Assembly (NCBI RefSeq): GCF_026212465.1 | Contig: NC_080049.1 | Location: 20,048,620 to 20,112,619, forward strand | DNA: 64,000 nucleotides | From: Amaranthus tricolor | Taxonomy: Eukaryota > Streptophyta > Magnoliopsida > Caryophyllales > Amaranthaceae | Reading direction: 5' to 3' | Shown: positions 44,839 to 56,833 of the stretch, piece after piece | Position numbering within the stretch: position 1 is the stretch's first letter | Layout of the letters: the number at the start of each line of letters is the position of its first letter | Made by a program: the position numbers and the translations under genes | The notes under the pieces: generated by a model | The model's input: the letters and a program-made list of their open reading frames with translations, nothing else | Databases searched by the model: none | What the model was told of the DNA's origin: nothing

Positions 44839-46234
44839 TTATTAAAAGGGAGTGGCATTTTTGAAATTTTTAAAAGTTTAGGGGCATAAACGTAATTTCA
44901 TGAGGAAGGGGTGGCGAAAAAATGAAATGGATGGCGAAATTTAAGGATTGGGAATTTTTTAGGGTTTGAGAGAGGATGAGAATTGAGAATGTCCGGCCTT
45001 GAGAGATGTGAGGAAGAGAGTAACTTTTTGGTTTAGGGTTCTGCATTTGTGAATTCTAAGGAAAGTGATTTGTGTCTTAATTGTTACAGACTATGTCAGA
45101 TTTGTTTTTAGAGTTTTTAATTCACAAATTCTTAAATGAAATCATCGCTATTAGGCTCAACCATTACATTTAGTGTTAAAGTGGCCACTTGTACTTTTAA
45201 AATGATTGTTAGAGAAATACTGATTATAAGGTTTGTCTCATTCTGAGACGATTTTATACAAGATGAGACGAATTTATACTCTTTGGGCTAAGCTTTATTT
45301 TTATACGGGATTGTCTTAAATATCCTTATGGTTTTGATTTAGCATCTCTTGCGAGAGACCGCCTTATGCTACTCATACAAAAGTAGCTTAATAGGCCTCA
45401 TTTTAAAAAAAACCTACAACACACGATTATTAAATTGACTAATTTAAGGTCGTAATAGATACATTTAAGGTTAAAATTAATGCTTTTAACGGTCTATTTG
45501 ATAATCGATACTAAATGGGAGGAATAGGAATGACTTGTACTGTAATTTTTTATTATATTTCTCATGTCATTCCCATGGTAATGAAAGTTTGATTATAAAA
45601 AATAATTTTTTCTTCACAATTTTTCATTACCATCTAATAACACATGTTCAAATGGTAATGCATTGGAATGAATATTGTGAAGAAAATGAAATTATTGAAG
45701 GAGTATAACCATGACCTTTAAACTTGTCAACAGATATTCCTACCAAAATTACTTTAACTTTCCATTACTATTCCCACCATTTAGTATCGATCACCAAACA
45801 GACTGTAAAAGTTATAACTCATTATTTATAATTTAATATTTGAAGGTTAGAATTACCACTTTTAGATTATAATTGATTTCTTTAACGTTATAATGAACCC
45901 ATTTAAAATTTTAAGTTGTAATTAATCACAGTTGATGACTTATTATTCAATTGTATAAGTTTTAAACGATCACTTAAAGGTTGTAATAAACTTGTTAGTT
46001 ATCAAGTTAAAGTTATTTGATTTAATGTTATAATTGATCACTTGTATAAAGGAATGGCAGTGGGTCGGACTCGGCTCGTATTATCGACCCTCTGACTTTG
46101 CTCCAGATAAAACTCGGATTATACTTTTAGTCCACCCCCACTCGAAGTCGAATTATGCATACTCCAACTTTGCCTCAACTCATACTCTCTAACCTCCAAT
46201 AGAGTTTGAAGTACTATCAAGCTTTATTCTTATC
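44839..46234. other. Intergenic DNA, hAT-like repeat at about 46.05-46.2 kb
   Basis: No gene was recognised. Around 45230-45360 TTTGTCTCATTCTGAGACG and GAGAGACCG words resemble a short plant fold-back repeat. From 46054 GGAATGGCAGTGGGTCGGAC resembles a hAT-derived terminus. Confidence 0.4.
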
Positions 46235-46446
46235 GATATTATACTAATGATTTAAAAGTATAAAAACTAATAGAGTAGCCTTTCAAATACAACTTAACAA
46301 AGAAAATATGTCTTTTAAATTCTAAAATTGCAATTAGAATCGGTGGAATCGTATACAATCGTAGAATCGTAAATAGAATCATACGATTCTACCTATTCTA
46401 TATAATTTTAAAAATACTTCACGAAAAAGCTAAATTGGGCTAGCCC
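46235..46446 (-). repeat. Dispersed repeat, copy B, distal part
   Basis: This is homologous in inverted orientation to 15595-15840 (AAATTGGGC, TAGAATCG, AAACTAATAGAGTAG words). It is separated from its other part (54740-55215) by the CACTA insertion. Confidence 0.6.
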
Positions 46447-46459
46447 AATCAAAAATATA

Positions 46460-46615
46460 CTTGGCTTAGGCGACAAAATAAGCGATAAAACTCTTTGTCG
46501 CCAAAATCTTTGTCGCATAAATGTATTTTTGTCGCCGATTATGTCGCTGAGCTACGCGACAAAATTATAAAATTGTCGCCTATTATGTCGCATAGCTTAA
46601 TTCGAGGCTATAAAA
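46460..46615. repeat. CACTA subterminal repeats, 3' end
   Basis: At least seven GCGACAAA, TTTGTCGC or near variants occur in both orientations within 150 bp. Presumed binding sites for the element's second protein. Confidence 0.8.
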
Positions 46616-46833
46616 AAAATTTGAATATTTGTTATTATTATTAAATAATAATAGTATATATTACCATTATTATTAAATAATAATAACAAATATTCAATTT
46701 TTTAATAAATAATAAATAAAAATAATATATATACAAAATAAGGAATAAATGTAAAAACGTAAAGTAATTATTAGTTAATAAACAATTATAAATGTAAAAA
46801 CGTAAAGTAATTATTAATGAAATATCAACTTAC

Positions 46834-48126
46834 CATATTTTCGCGCAATCGCGCAGCAGAATATGGGCCACCACGATAGGTAGGCAAAGGTGGCTCACTG
46901 GAGTCCCTTTTGCGCCTGTTACTCTTCCCGCGAAAGCTTTTGGCCTAAAACCCCTGCATATCAGAGTAACTCTTTAAGGCGTTCCAGAACTCCGCTGGGG
47001 TGAAGTCAAGGCAAAAGGGTTCCTATTCCTCTATTTATAAGCCCTAACTCTCCCTTTCGGTCTGTTCCCTCTGTCGTTGGGGCGAAAGCTCTCTCTCTTT
47101 AGTTCTATGTTTGTTGATTGTATCCTGGTACCGAAGAGAGCATCGAGCGTCCCATGCTTTGTAGAGATCCTTGTCAATGCTAAGATGCCACTAGTAGCAT
47201 TTCTAATATTATATTAAAATACAAAAAAAGTATAACTAATTTTACGTATTATATCTAATTCCATTTGAATTGATTGAATGTAATTAACATATACCTTAAA
47301 TTCGTCCCAATAAAATTTTTTAATTGACTCTGGCACCTTTTTCCATGAAGTGCCACTAGGGTCCAGAGTCAGCTTAATCGTCTTTCCAATTTTGGAAGAG
47401 ACGCCTCTCCTAGGGTTTGACTCCGCTAAAGCATTAAATTTAAAAAAACTACAATTAATATGTATGTTCGATTTTTTTAACTAATTCATTTTCGTTAATA
47501 ATGTTAAATTACTGTTTCTTTATCTGGAGCCATGGTAGTAATGGCTTGCTGTCCCCAGGAATATCCCAAGAAGCATGTTCGGGCGTTTGAGCAGGCACTT
47601 GACGAGGTTCGTCATCCAGACAATGACGATCCAACCCGTCAAGAGGGTGCTCTTCTACTTCATCATCATCCCCTCCATCATCGTCAACTTCCTCAACAAA
47701 ATATTGAGGTTATTTGGTAGGAGCAACTGGATCCATTTGGGTTGTCATCACTGGATCCATATCATGATGGAGGGGCAAATGGGCAAGCAACTGAGTAGAT
47801 GCTCTAGGATAGTTCATTTAGAAGAGGTCATAACTATGCTGGTAGGGATATTGTTGAAAATTTTGATAATTCCCTCCCTAGGGTGTAGTATTTGGAGTAT
47901 TTAGGGAAAGATTAGTGTGTTGATTTAAGAGACTTGAGAAGGATTGTTGGTATGGTTGTTGGTATGGTGGTGGGTTTGGTTGTTGGTATGGTGGGGGGTT
48001 GACGTTGCCATAGTAACTAGGTTGTTGATAACCATAGTCACTAGGTGAAACATTGTTCAAGTCAAACCCAAAAGATTCAAATAAGTTTGCTGTGTCATTA
48101 TTTTGGTTGTTTGAGTTATTTGCCAT
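46834..48126 (-). pseudogene. CACTA second gene (Transposase_24 / Ptta-En/Spm type), broken
   Basis: The first piece (48126-47878) begins MANNSNNQNND and is rich in NPPPYQQ repeats. A following part has an acidic stretch. A well-conserved exon at about 47430-47305 encodes PSGTSWKKVPESIKKFYW, typical of the Ptta/En/Spm family, and has a GTATAT donor. The next exon (about 47215-47040) encodes AWDARCSLRYQDTINKHR. The last (to 46834, donor ATG|GTAAGT) encodes DFTPAEFWNALKSYS and LPTYRGGPYSAARLRENM. Several in-frame stops and a frame change (near 47040) make it non-functional. In autonomous En/Spm-type elements the corresponding protein binds subterminal repeats. Confidence 0.7.
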
Positions 48127-48157
48127 GTTGTCTATATGAAATTTACACTACAAAAGT

Positions 48158-49110
48158 AAAAAAAATAAAAAAATAAAAAAATAAAAAAATAAAAAAACCT
48201 AATTTCAGAATTAACATGCATTCATATTTAACATAAATTAACCTACATTCCTATTTAACATAAATTAACATAAATTAACATGCATATAAAATAAGCAACA
48301 ATTCAGAATTAACATGCATTATTTAACAACAAAAACACAAAAAACAAACATGTTTTATTTAATACAATATTCTTTAACCAGTAGCATTATTTAAGAAAAA
48401 AATTAAGCAACAATTTTTCAGAAATTAATACTAGCATTATTTAACATAAAAAACCCAATAGCATTATTTCACATAAAAAACCCAAAAAATAACAAAAAAA
48501 AAACATACATGCATTCTTAAACATAAAATTAAGCCAAACAAAAACACAAAATAACATGCATTATCTAACTTAAAACTAACATGTAGTAGCAATATTTAAC
48601 AAAAAAAAAACCCAAAAAAATATTAAAACTAACATGCATTATTCCACCAAAAATTTCGAAAACCCAAACACTTAAATTCCAACAGAAATTTCATAATTCA
48701 AAAGATTCGAAAGAAAAAAAACCTAACAAATTCAAAATTTCGAAAACTAACATGCATGTGCTTTATTCAACAGATTTGAAAAAAAAAAATTCGACCCTAA
48801 AGTTACCATAAATACAACCCAAAATTTCGAAAAAATTCAGTTAAATAAACCCAAAAAATTCAAACACTAAATTCGAACATAATTTCAAAAAATTTCAAAA
48901 TATTAACATGGACATGTAGATATTCCAGAAATTCAAAAAAATCGACACAAAAAAATAACAAATTCGAAAGAAAAAACCCAAAAAACATAAACAACCCGAC
49001 ACACAACATACATGCATGTATTCCAAAAAATTTGAAAAAAAACCCAAAAAATTAGCATGAGTAAGATAAAATACCTGTGAAGATAAGCATTAAAGATGAA
49101 CAATCCAGAT
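48158..49110. other. A-rich leader/intron region of the CACTA second gene
   Basis: It has AAAAAAT heptamers at 48158-48198 and recurring AACATGCATT words. There is no coding frame. It lies between the first coding exon and a possible non-coding first exon near 49110-49325 on the minus strand. Confidence 0.45.
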
Positions 49111-49462
49111 CAGCAATACAAAATCCACATTTCACATGTATTCCAAAAAAATAACTTCAAATTAATAACATATTTGAATAAATAGAAAATGATAAATTGA
49201 ATGAAGATGAAATCTACATTACACAATTTAGAATTGAAATTACCTTTAAACGTCAACTTTGTCCGGAAAAAATGCTCCAAAAACATCGCTGGAAAATGGT
49301 TAGGAAAGTCACCGGAAATGAACACTTGAATATAAAAAAAAGATAAAAGGTTGAAGAAATATGTAAGTAGTGTATTGAAGATTAGAGAATTAGGTTAGAA
49401 TAAAGAAGAAGTGAGAATGAGAGAAAAATGGAAAGTGAAGTGTGGGAAATGACGGGTGGGAA

Positions 49463-49484
49463 CTTGGCTTATATATAAGCCAAG
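49463..49484. promoter_or_regulatory. 22-bp perfect palindrome with TATA core
   Basis: The palindrome has arms CTTGGCTTATA and TATAAGCCAAG, so a TATATA box is presented identically on both strands. It lies 1.3 kb upstream of the ATG of the CACTA second gene and directly beside a block of GCGACAAA-type repeats. A promoter role is inferred from position only. Confidence 0.45.
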
Positions 49485-49485
49485 C

Positions 49486-49785
49486 TATGTGACAAAACGT
49501 TCAAAATTTAAATTGGGAATGCCTTATGCGACATAATAGGCGACAAAAACTTTGTCGCATAGCATTTATGGAATTGTCTCTTTGCAGGTGGAAGGGCACA
49601 AAAAATCATGCTAGGCAACAATGATTTTGTCGCCTAATATGTTGCATAGCATTAATTTGGCAGTTGAACTTTGCTTTTTCAGTCAAATTTTTAGTGTGTT
49701 GTCTTTTCAGTTCAGTACTTGCTATTGTACGGCTACGTTAGGTGACAAAATATGTGATAATTTGCTTGTCGCATAAGGTTATTTA
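49486..49785. repeat. Internal block of CACTA subterminal-type repeats
   Basis: The block carries TATGTGACAAAA, GCGACATAATAGGCGACAAA, TTTGTCGCATAGC, TTTTGTCGCCTAATATG and TTAGGTGACAAAATATG. It matches the end arrays but sits in the middle of the element, between the two genes. Confidence 0.75.
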
Positions 49786-49837
49786 CTGTGTTGATGATGC
49801 GTCTTAACCCTATCCTTACATTTTGTAAGTAATTTGT

Positions 49838-49838
49838 A

Positions 49839-49931
<93 letters not shown>

Positions 49932-49947
49932 TATTATTATTATATTC

Positions 49948-50038
<91 letters not shown>

Positions 50039-50046
50039 TTTTATTA
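49838..50046. repeat. ATT microsatellite inside the CACTA element
   Basis: About 200 bp of nearly pure ATT units with a few interruptions, between the transposase stop and the internal repeat block. The poly-Asn and poly-Ile frames on the two strands are artefacts. Confidence 0.95.
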
Positions 50047-50217
50047 TTTTTCGTGTTGTTACGCATGGTTATTCTTATTATTTGAAATAATTGTTAAAGA
50101 AATTATTATTTGAGAGTAATATAGGAATTTGAAATAATAATGAATAAAAAAAAAACAACTAATAAAAATACTTAAAGTCAAATACAAGAAAATGAAACAG
50201 TATATTAATTTATACTA

Positions 50218-53200
50218 ATAATAGTTTATATCATCTTCACCCTCATCACTAAAATATTCAGTATCATCGTTTTGCTCATCACCGGACAATAGTTGATCAA
50301 CATCATCATCTTCTTTAAGAATTGTTGTCGACGGTTCTGGTTCATCATCGCACTCAACAAACTGTCCAGAAGGATCGTGGAGCGATATGTCAACATTGTC
50401 TTCATAAGAGACTTGAAATTGTATCGTTGTTACTCTTGGAATGCGTTATCATCTACGTCATTGGGTATAGCAACACTAACTTCATATTTCTTTGGCCTGA
50501 CTTTGCACATTGCTCGCCAATCTCGTAAATCTCGTCAAAAACTAAGATATGGCATGTAGTAAACTTGAGTAGCTTGACTAGCAAACACAAATGGGTCATA
50601 CTTTCCACATGACCGATTGATGTGGATGTCTATATCCGATAGCGTTCGTGAACACGTGTGCCACTTCCACATCCATGACGAGTCAGGTCATACCAGTGGC
50701 ATTTGAATAAGGTCACTCTCTTTATTGGCATTGTCAGATATTCATGTTCTATAATCTCTTCAAGCCGACCGTAGAAGTTTTTGCATATTGTCTGCAGCTA
50801 TTGTCTGCTCTATAATCTTTCAAATGGGTCATAGTTTCCATATATTCTCTATAATCTCCGTCTTGACTGTCATCGGTTGCTTTAACACACACTCCGCTAT
50901 TGTCTGCAGCTTTTCTCGTAGCATGTTTGTTTGTGTGAAACTTATAACCAGTGACGTAACAGATATTACAAGTTTTTGCATATTTCAAAGGTCCTTGTGC
51001 CATGTCTTTCAGTATTCGACCGTTCGGAACATAATCGAGAAGACCGGGAAAAGCTTGTAAAAAAAGTTGAGTTAGAGTAAATAATCAACAATGTCACTAG
51101 AAAAACAATATAAACTTACGTATTGTTTGAAGTATATTGGAAATTGCTCTTCGAGTAAAGCATGAAACTAGTGACTTGGCATGGAAGCAGGCACAGCAGA
51201 ATGTACCTGACTTGTGAACCTTCTCAGATAGGGTTCAACCTCAGGACAATTCATCAGAACATACCGATGTGCAATTTGGAGATCATTGGGATCTAACAAT
51301 TTAGTTTTGCCCCTCCCATGAAATTTGACAAGGTAAGTGAAAATTGAAAGAACACCGGATCTATCATTATTGGCACCGCCGTCATCGTGCATAGGGAGGT
51401 CTCTATATCTACATCGTACCTCTAGCTCGAAGTAATGAGATACAAAATGTGAAGCTTTTTCAGTAAGATATTGATTGCACATTGACGATTCGACATGGGC
51501 TTTGTTTCCTACATTCAGTTTCAGATGCCGTAAGTATCCACATGTAAATATTAACTAGACAAGACATATCAAATAAGTGAAAAAACATTAATATTAATTG
51601 AATGACGTGCACATACCTTTCGAATGGGTACATCCACCTATATTGAACGGGTCTAGCTATTCTTGCCTCGTAGAGTAAGTGGACTGGTAAATACTCCATG
51701 CAATGAAAGAATGATGGGGGAAGATCTTCTCCAATTCGCACAGTAGAACTGGTATTTCAGACTCTAATTTCATTAGGTTTGACGTTTTCAGTTTTGGAGA
51801 AGTTATCATTTTGAAAAACAAGCTTAACTCAGTCAAACCTTCCCAAAAAGGTACAGGGAGAAGCTCACGAAAAGCAATTGGAATCAAGTGTTGCATGAAA
51901 ACGTGATAACCGTGGCTTTTCATCCCGAATAAGGAATGTTTGGTCATGTCAATGTTCCTAGACAATTCATTCACATATCCATCTGGAAACCTTAATGTCT
52001 TCAGCCATTCAAGCAGAGCATGAATCCGTCTATCATCCAAGGTATACGATGCCATTGGGATTTCGTTCCCCACTGGATGCAACACACTTCTAATGTCGAG
52101 GTCTTGCAAGTCTCTACGTGCACCAATATGATCCTTGGTTCCCTTTTCAACACGCATCATTGTATTAAATATATTATCAAAAAGGTTCTTTTCAATGTGC
52201 ATCACATCAAGACAGTGTCTGATCATATTAGTTTCCCAGTACGGTAAGTCCCAAAACATACTTCTCTTTTTCCACCCCCAGTCCACGGACCATAAGTGTC
52301 GTTATATTCGCGTGCACCATCCTCATATACTTTCTTCATCCCATACATGTTAAGCTCCGCAAGTAACTCAACTCCAGTGCGAATATATGGGTCATGGCCC
52401 TCCACTTGAATCCTTGCCATGAAATTAACCCTGTCCCTTCTGAACGGATGACGATCAGGCAAAAACATACGATGATAGTCAAACCAACACATCTTCCTAC
52501 TGTGTCTCAGATAAAAAGCCTTTGAATCAGACATGCAATAAGGACATGCATTTTTACCGTGAATACTCCATCCAGATAACATTGAATATATGCCGGAAAA
52601 TCACTAATTGTCCACATCAATGCCGCTCTAAGACAAAAGTCCTGACCCGTGTACACATCATTGGTCAAGATGCCGTCTTATCACAACATCTTAAGCTCCT
52701 TAATCAAAGGCTGCAGGTAAATAACGATGTTCTACTTAGGATTATTAGGCCCTGGGCGATGACTGTTATGAACATTGATGGTTTTTTCATGCACATCCAC
52801 AGAGGGAAATTGTAAGGTGTCAGAATCACTGGCCACGATGAATACTGCCTTCCTAAGCTTCCAAAAGGGTTGAATCCGTCTGTACACAAACCAAGCCTAA
52901 CATTTCTAATTCAGCAACAAATTCTGGATGTGTTGCGTTAAAATGTTATCAGGCCTCTGAGTCTGACGGGTGACACATTTCCCCCTCTTTGATGTGGTGC
53001 TCGGCGTGCCATCTCATTTCACCGGCCATAACTCGAGACGCATACAACCGTTGTAAGTGTGGACCTATCGGAAGATATATAAATTGTTTCCTTGCAATTC
53101 ATTTATTTCCAACATTGTCTCTGACCCACCTTGTTGTCGAACACGTACGACATCGTCTTGCATTAGCAGTTAGACCCTAATAGATCATACATCCATTAAT

Positions 53201-53913
53201 GCAACAATCAATCCTCTTTAATCGCGACCCAAGCCTCGCTATTTGCTTCTTTGTGTCGTAAAAACTATATGTCATCGAGTTCGGTTAAGGTAAAGCCTTC
53301 CGCATCAAAGTGCACATATCGTCATACATTCTCTCTGAGCAATTATGTTTGTCTTTAGATTCGTCATTCTCCCTATAATTGACATCTGAGAGTAATTTTC
53401 GCATCCATCATACAGTGTATTTTTTATGGCACTTAACATTTCATAAATTTTTTTCGCCTCCGAATTCAGCACTTCGGGTATTACATCATCAGGCGACTGT
53501 TTCTCCACGTAACCCTAATCATTTTGCGGAAAAAAGTTTTGGTACGTGTCCGGAAATCTACTCGCAACAGCATCATGAACCATACGAACGTAATTATTTT
53601 CCTCCGAATTCGGCTCTTCTTGTATTACATCATCAAGCGACTCTTCCGAACAAACGCGTTATTCCATCTACTACCTTCACCGGCGGCAATATCGTAATAA
53701 TAACTCCAATATTAATAATCTTCCACAAATGCTTTCCTTAAAAAATGATCCCTCACATCATTTGGTATTATTAAAGACAACATTTTTGCATTTCGCACAA
53801 GGACATCTAATTTTAGATGAACGACTTTTTGAAACTGCAAATTTTATGAGTTCTTCTAATCCCCTATTAAACTCTATATTAAAAGACCTGTCATTAAATT
53901 CGTTTTCGTACAT
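50218..53913 (-). pseudogene. CACTA transposase (TNP2 / Transposase_21 type), broken
   Basis: The start is ATG at 53913-53911 (MYENEFNDRSFN), followed by a transposase-associated domain with IRCPCAKCKN. Downstream are CINGCMIYWG (about 53195), LQRLYASRVMAGEMRWHAEH (about 53040), the nuclease core LCTDGFNPFGSLGRQYSSWP (52870), CMKKPSMFITV, and WSIHGKNACPYC. These are followed by FWDLPYW and IRHCLDVMHIEKNLFDN, a DUF4218-like part (PPSFFHCMEYLPVHL, VQYRWMYPFER) and a DUF4216-like part (GYKFHTN, NSGVCVKA, YDPFVFASQATQVYY). An acidic tail ends in TAA-like stops at about 50218. Frameshifts occur near 52250 and 51700, and stops occur in many pieces, for example within the 53195-52900 stretch and at SH-stop-FHALLEEQFP (about 51168). 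At least one intron is likely (donor GTAAGT near 51120, next exon from about 51055). Confidence 0.8.
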
Positions 53914-54114
53914 CTAATTTCTATTGTACAAATAATAACTACCATCATCCGTCATTGGGTAAACCTATATTAATTTTTTAAACACAATCAAATATAAATA
54001 AACTACTTGTTATAATAAACAAACATAACACATATTAAAATCCTAATTATAACATAACATAATCATACATGAATAAAACAAAAAGTAAAATTAATCTAAT
54101 ACCATTTACATTTC

Positions 54115-54117
<3 letters not shown>

Positions 54118-54206
<89 letters not shown>
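54118..54206. repeat. AT dinucleotide microsatellite
   Basis: About 43 uninterrupted TA units, just upstream (minus sense) of the CACTA transposase start. Confidence 0.95.
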
Positions 54207-54212
<6 letters not shown>

Positions 54213-54514
54213 AAAATATTACGTATAACAATTACACATGAATAAAACTAATAATAAACATATAAATATTACATAATATACATAACATATATAGATAATA
54301 ACCACAAAAAATTAATTTTAATACATACATATATACAATAATAATCATAGATGTATAAATTAAATAAATATAATAACAAAAACAATAGAAATATACCTTT
54401 TTACGTAACCAGCTTTTTTCAGTTCACAAGTAAATACTTCTACTAAACTTTGAGAAAATATGTTGTGTTTGCCTATGAACAACTAACATATTTATTTGTA
54501 CATATAAGCAAACA

Positions 54515-54720
54515 AAAATCCTTAAGCGACAAAATAGGCAACATTCCTTTAATTCTGAAATTAGAACGCTATTTTTTTCCGCCAATGTTTTTATGCGACA
54601 AAGTTTTATTAGGTGACAAATTATGCGATACTGGATTTTTGTCGCAGGCCTATGACAAAGAGTTTTGTTGCCTATTTTGTCGCATAACTTCTCACCTTAG
54701 ATTTTCAATTTGTCGCCAAA
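54515..54720. repeat. CACTA subterminal repeats, 5' end
   Basis: AAGCGACAAAATAGG, ATGCGACAAAG, TTTTTGTCGCAGG, TTTTGTCGCATAAC and TTTGTCGCCAAATGG occur in both orientations within 200 bp of the right terminus. Confidence 0.8.
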
Positions 54721-54739
54721 TGGATATGTTTTTTTTGTG

Positions 54740-55215
54740 TATAATATAACTATTTTATGAATCTATTTTATGAATAGGGCGTGTGGGAGTTGAGACTCTT
54801 AGCTTTTTAATGAAAATTCTTGCTACGTTAGATCTGTTTTTGTATCTAGATTATTAGTGGAGGCTTGGTTTCCTTTGGTATTACTGACGTATTAATGATT
54901 GAAAAATGTTGAAATAGTTTGAATTATTGATTGTGAAAAATGTTGAGTTTTTCTTTTGTTGTTAATTATGAAATAGTTAGGGCTTCAGAACTTTTACAAT
55001 ATAATGTGGCTTTGAGAAATCTATTACGAGATTACTCTACTTTGCATTGCCTAATGTGAGAAGGATCATTGTTACTGTATCAACTTAGTGTGTTTGATTT
55101 ACAAAATTACTGATTAAATGATTAGTGCATATCTTTTTATGTTTGTCAATTCATAAAAATAATAGAAAAAAGTAAACAAATAAGAAGTATATATGTATTT
55201 TTTGAATCTTGTGCA
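54740..55215 (-). repeat. Dispersed repeat, copy B, proximal part
   Basis: This is homologous in inverted orientation to 15050-15535. It contains a 13-bp tandem duplication (CTATTTTATGAAT twice, 54752-54777) next to the CACTA end that is single in copy A. Confidence 0.65.
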
Positions 55216-55260
55216 TTCTTTTACACTAAAAATGACTAAAGAATAATATACATAAGAAAT

Positions 55261-56828
55261 TGGTGTGCAAATTTTATTTAACTGCAAGCGCACGGTGTAC
55301 GTGTAGATGCGGGTCGAACACAAGGAACCTAGAACAAGAAACTTGGTAATATGGATTAATTATATTGCTCAAAGAAGAAAAATGTTTGGTTGGTTGTTTT
55401 TTAACAAACTACAAATGCAATAGGAAATATGGTTTAAACTATATGATGAAGAGATTTAGGGTGTCGAGAATCCCCTAAAGTCTTGTATGATCAAATTCTC
55501 ATTAGTGTCTATGAAATGTCGGATTAATTACGCGGTTAAACATGATCTTGTTAATCTCAAACTCTCGCTCTGTTGATTAACTATTAGATTTAGACCCTAC
55601 TTATTCGATTCTCACACGCTAGTTTTATTGAACGAATTAATAAGAATTTAACTAAAATGTACACTAAAGCAAAGTCGATCCCAATCTCACACGCTATTTC
55701 TATTTACTAGTCCAACAAAGCATGTTTCATTTAGGTTATTAGCACAATTCAACCAGTTTAATCCTAATTTCCTAGACACATTCAAAAATTAAATCATACT
55801 TGAGTTATAGGTTCAAACCCTAACCCTAGAAAATGGATTTACTCACTAATCATGGTGAAAGCAATAAACACAAACCCTAGGATGATACTAGGCATTAATA
55901 AGAATGATATTGATGAAAATTACAAGAGAAGCAATAATTAAATACCAAAGAACACAACAATTAATTCAAAGAACAATAAATGAAGAACAAAACTAATTGT
56001 ATTAAAGGAAGATTGATGACAATAATTAAGGTTCACTAATGAAGGATTAAAACTAATACCAGGAATTAAAATGCAAAGGAAATTAAAAGACTAAAAGAAA
56101 CTTACAATCCTTGAAGGAAGATTAATGGAAAACTTCGTGAAAAAGCTAAAACTAAAGGAAGAATTAAAGAGCAAAAACAAGTAAAATTAGTCTAAAAGAG
56201 ATGGAAGAGGAGAAAACACCCTAATTAGTTTTTTAGGGCCTATTCATACTAATAAGGACTTAACCATAAAATCTAATTCAAAGATTAAAGGGATGAAAAT
56301 CCCGTGCAGTACAACAGAGAATCAAAGCCGAGTCGGCTGCACCAAAAACAACATGAAAGCCATGTCGGCGTTTTGTGCTGAAAAATTGCAGCATCTTCAA
56401 ACGGTTGTCATTTCTTGCTCGGCTGTCGGAATTGGACATATAATATACAGTTGGAAAGCTCTTGAAGTCTAGTTTCTAATAACACAAACCTTGAATTAAT
56501 ACAATCTTCCTATCAAAAGTGATGGCCAAAAGAGTAAAAATATATCAAATTTTACCTCAAAACTTTTGCATTATAAACACTCTTCTACCCTTTTAATCAT
56601 TTTCTTTGTAAAACATCTTCAACTGAGCTGAATTCCCCTTAGTAAACTCTGTCATCATTAAAACCATAAGAATTATGCTTAAAACAATCAAAACCACTCA
56701 AAATCAACATGAATAACCAAAATGAGTAATATAGCGTAAATCTTCAAAATAAGCACGAAATTACTAGCAACGATCATCATTAAGGAGTATAAAATGATAT
56801 AAATAAGTGCAAATAATTGCACTTATCA
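55261..56828 (-). mobile_element. Probable solo LTR
   Basis: On the minus strand it begins TGATAAGTGCAATTATTTGC and ends TTTGCACACCA. The flanks GAAAT (55256-55260) and GAATT (56829-56833) match at four of five bases. A GCGCACGGTGTACGTGTAG segment near the minus-strand end is reminiscent of plant Ty3-gypsy (Athila-like) LTR ends, from memory. There is no primer site, polypurine tract or coding region, so it is read as a solo LTR of 1,568 bp. Confidence 0.5.
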
Positions 56829-56833
56829 GAATT

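Larger units (their letters stand above)
46447..54739 (-). mobile_element. CACTA (En/Spm) DNA transposon, two-gene, degenerate
   Basis: On the minus strand the element carries a TNP2-type transposase (53913-50218) and a second Ptta/En/Spm-type gene (48126-46834). Its ends have arrays of GCGACAAA/TTTGTCGC subterminal repeats in both orientations, the signature of CACTA elements. The right terminus, read on the complement, is CACAAAAAAAACATATCC, a CACTA-like end lacking TA. The left terminus is diverged. Flanking DNA on the two sides belongs to one dispersed repeat (copy A at 15050-15840), which supports the boundaries. All coding parts carry stops or frameshifts, so it cannot move itself. Confidence 0.8.

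Noticed and set aside
44610..44864. 84-codon frame of poly-leucine and poly-isoleucine
   Set aside because: It is a translation of the ATT/TTG microsatellite, with no initiation context or domain.
49779..50085. Frames of poly-asparagine and poly-isoleucine on both strands
   Set aside because: They are artefacts of the ATT microsatellite in the CACTA element.
50293..51060. Plus-strand frames over the CACTA transposase
   Set aside because: They are antisense shadows of the degenerate minus-strand transposase.
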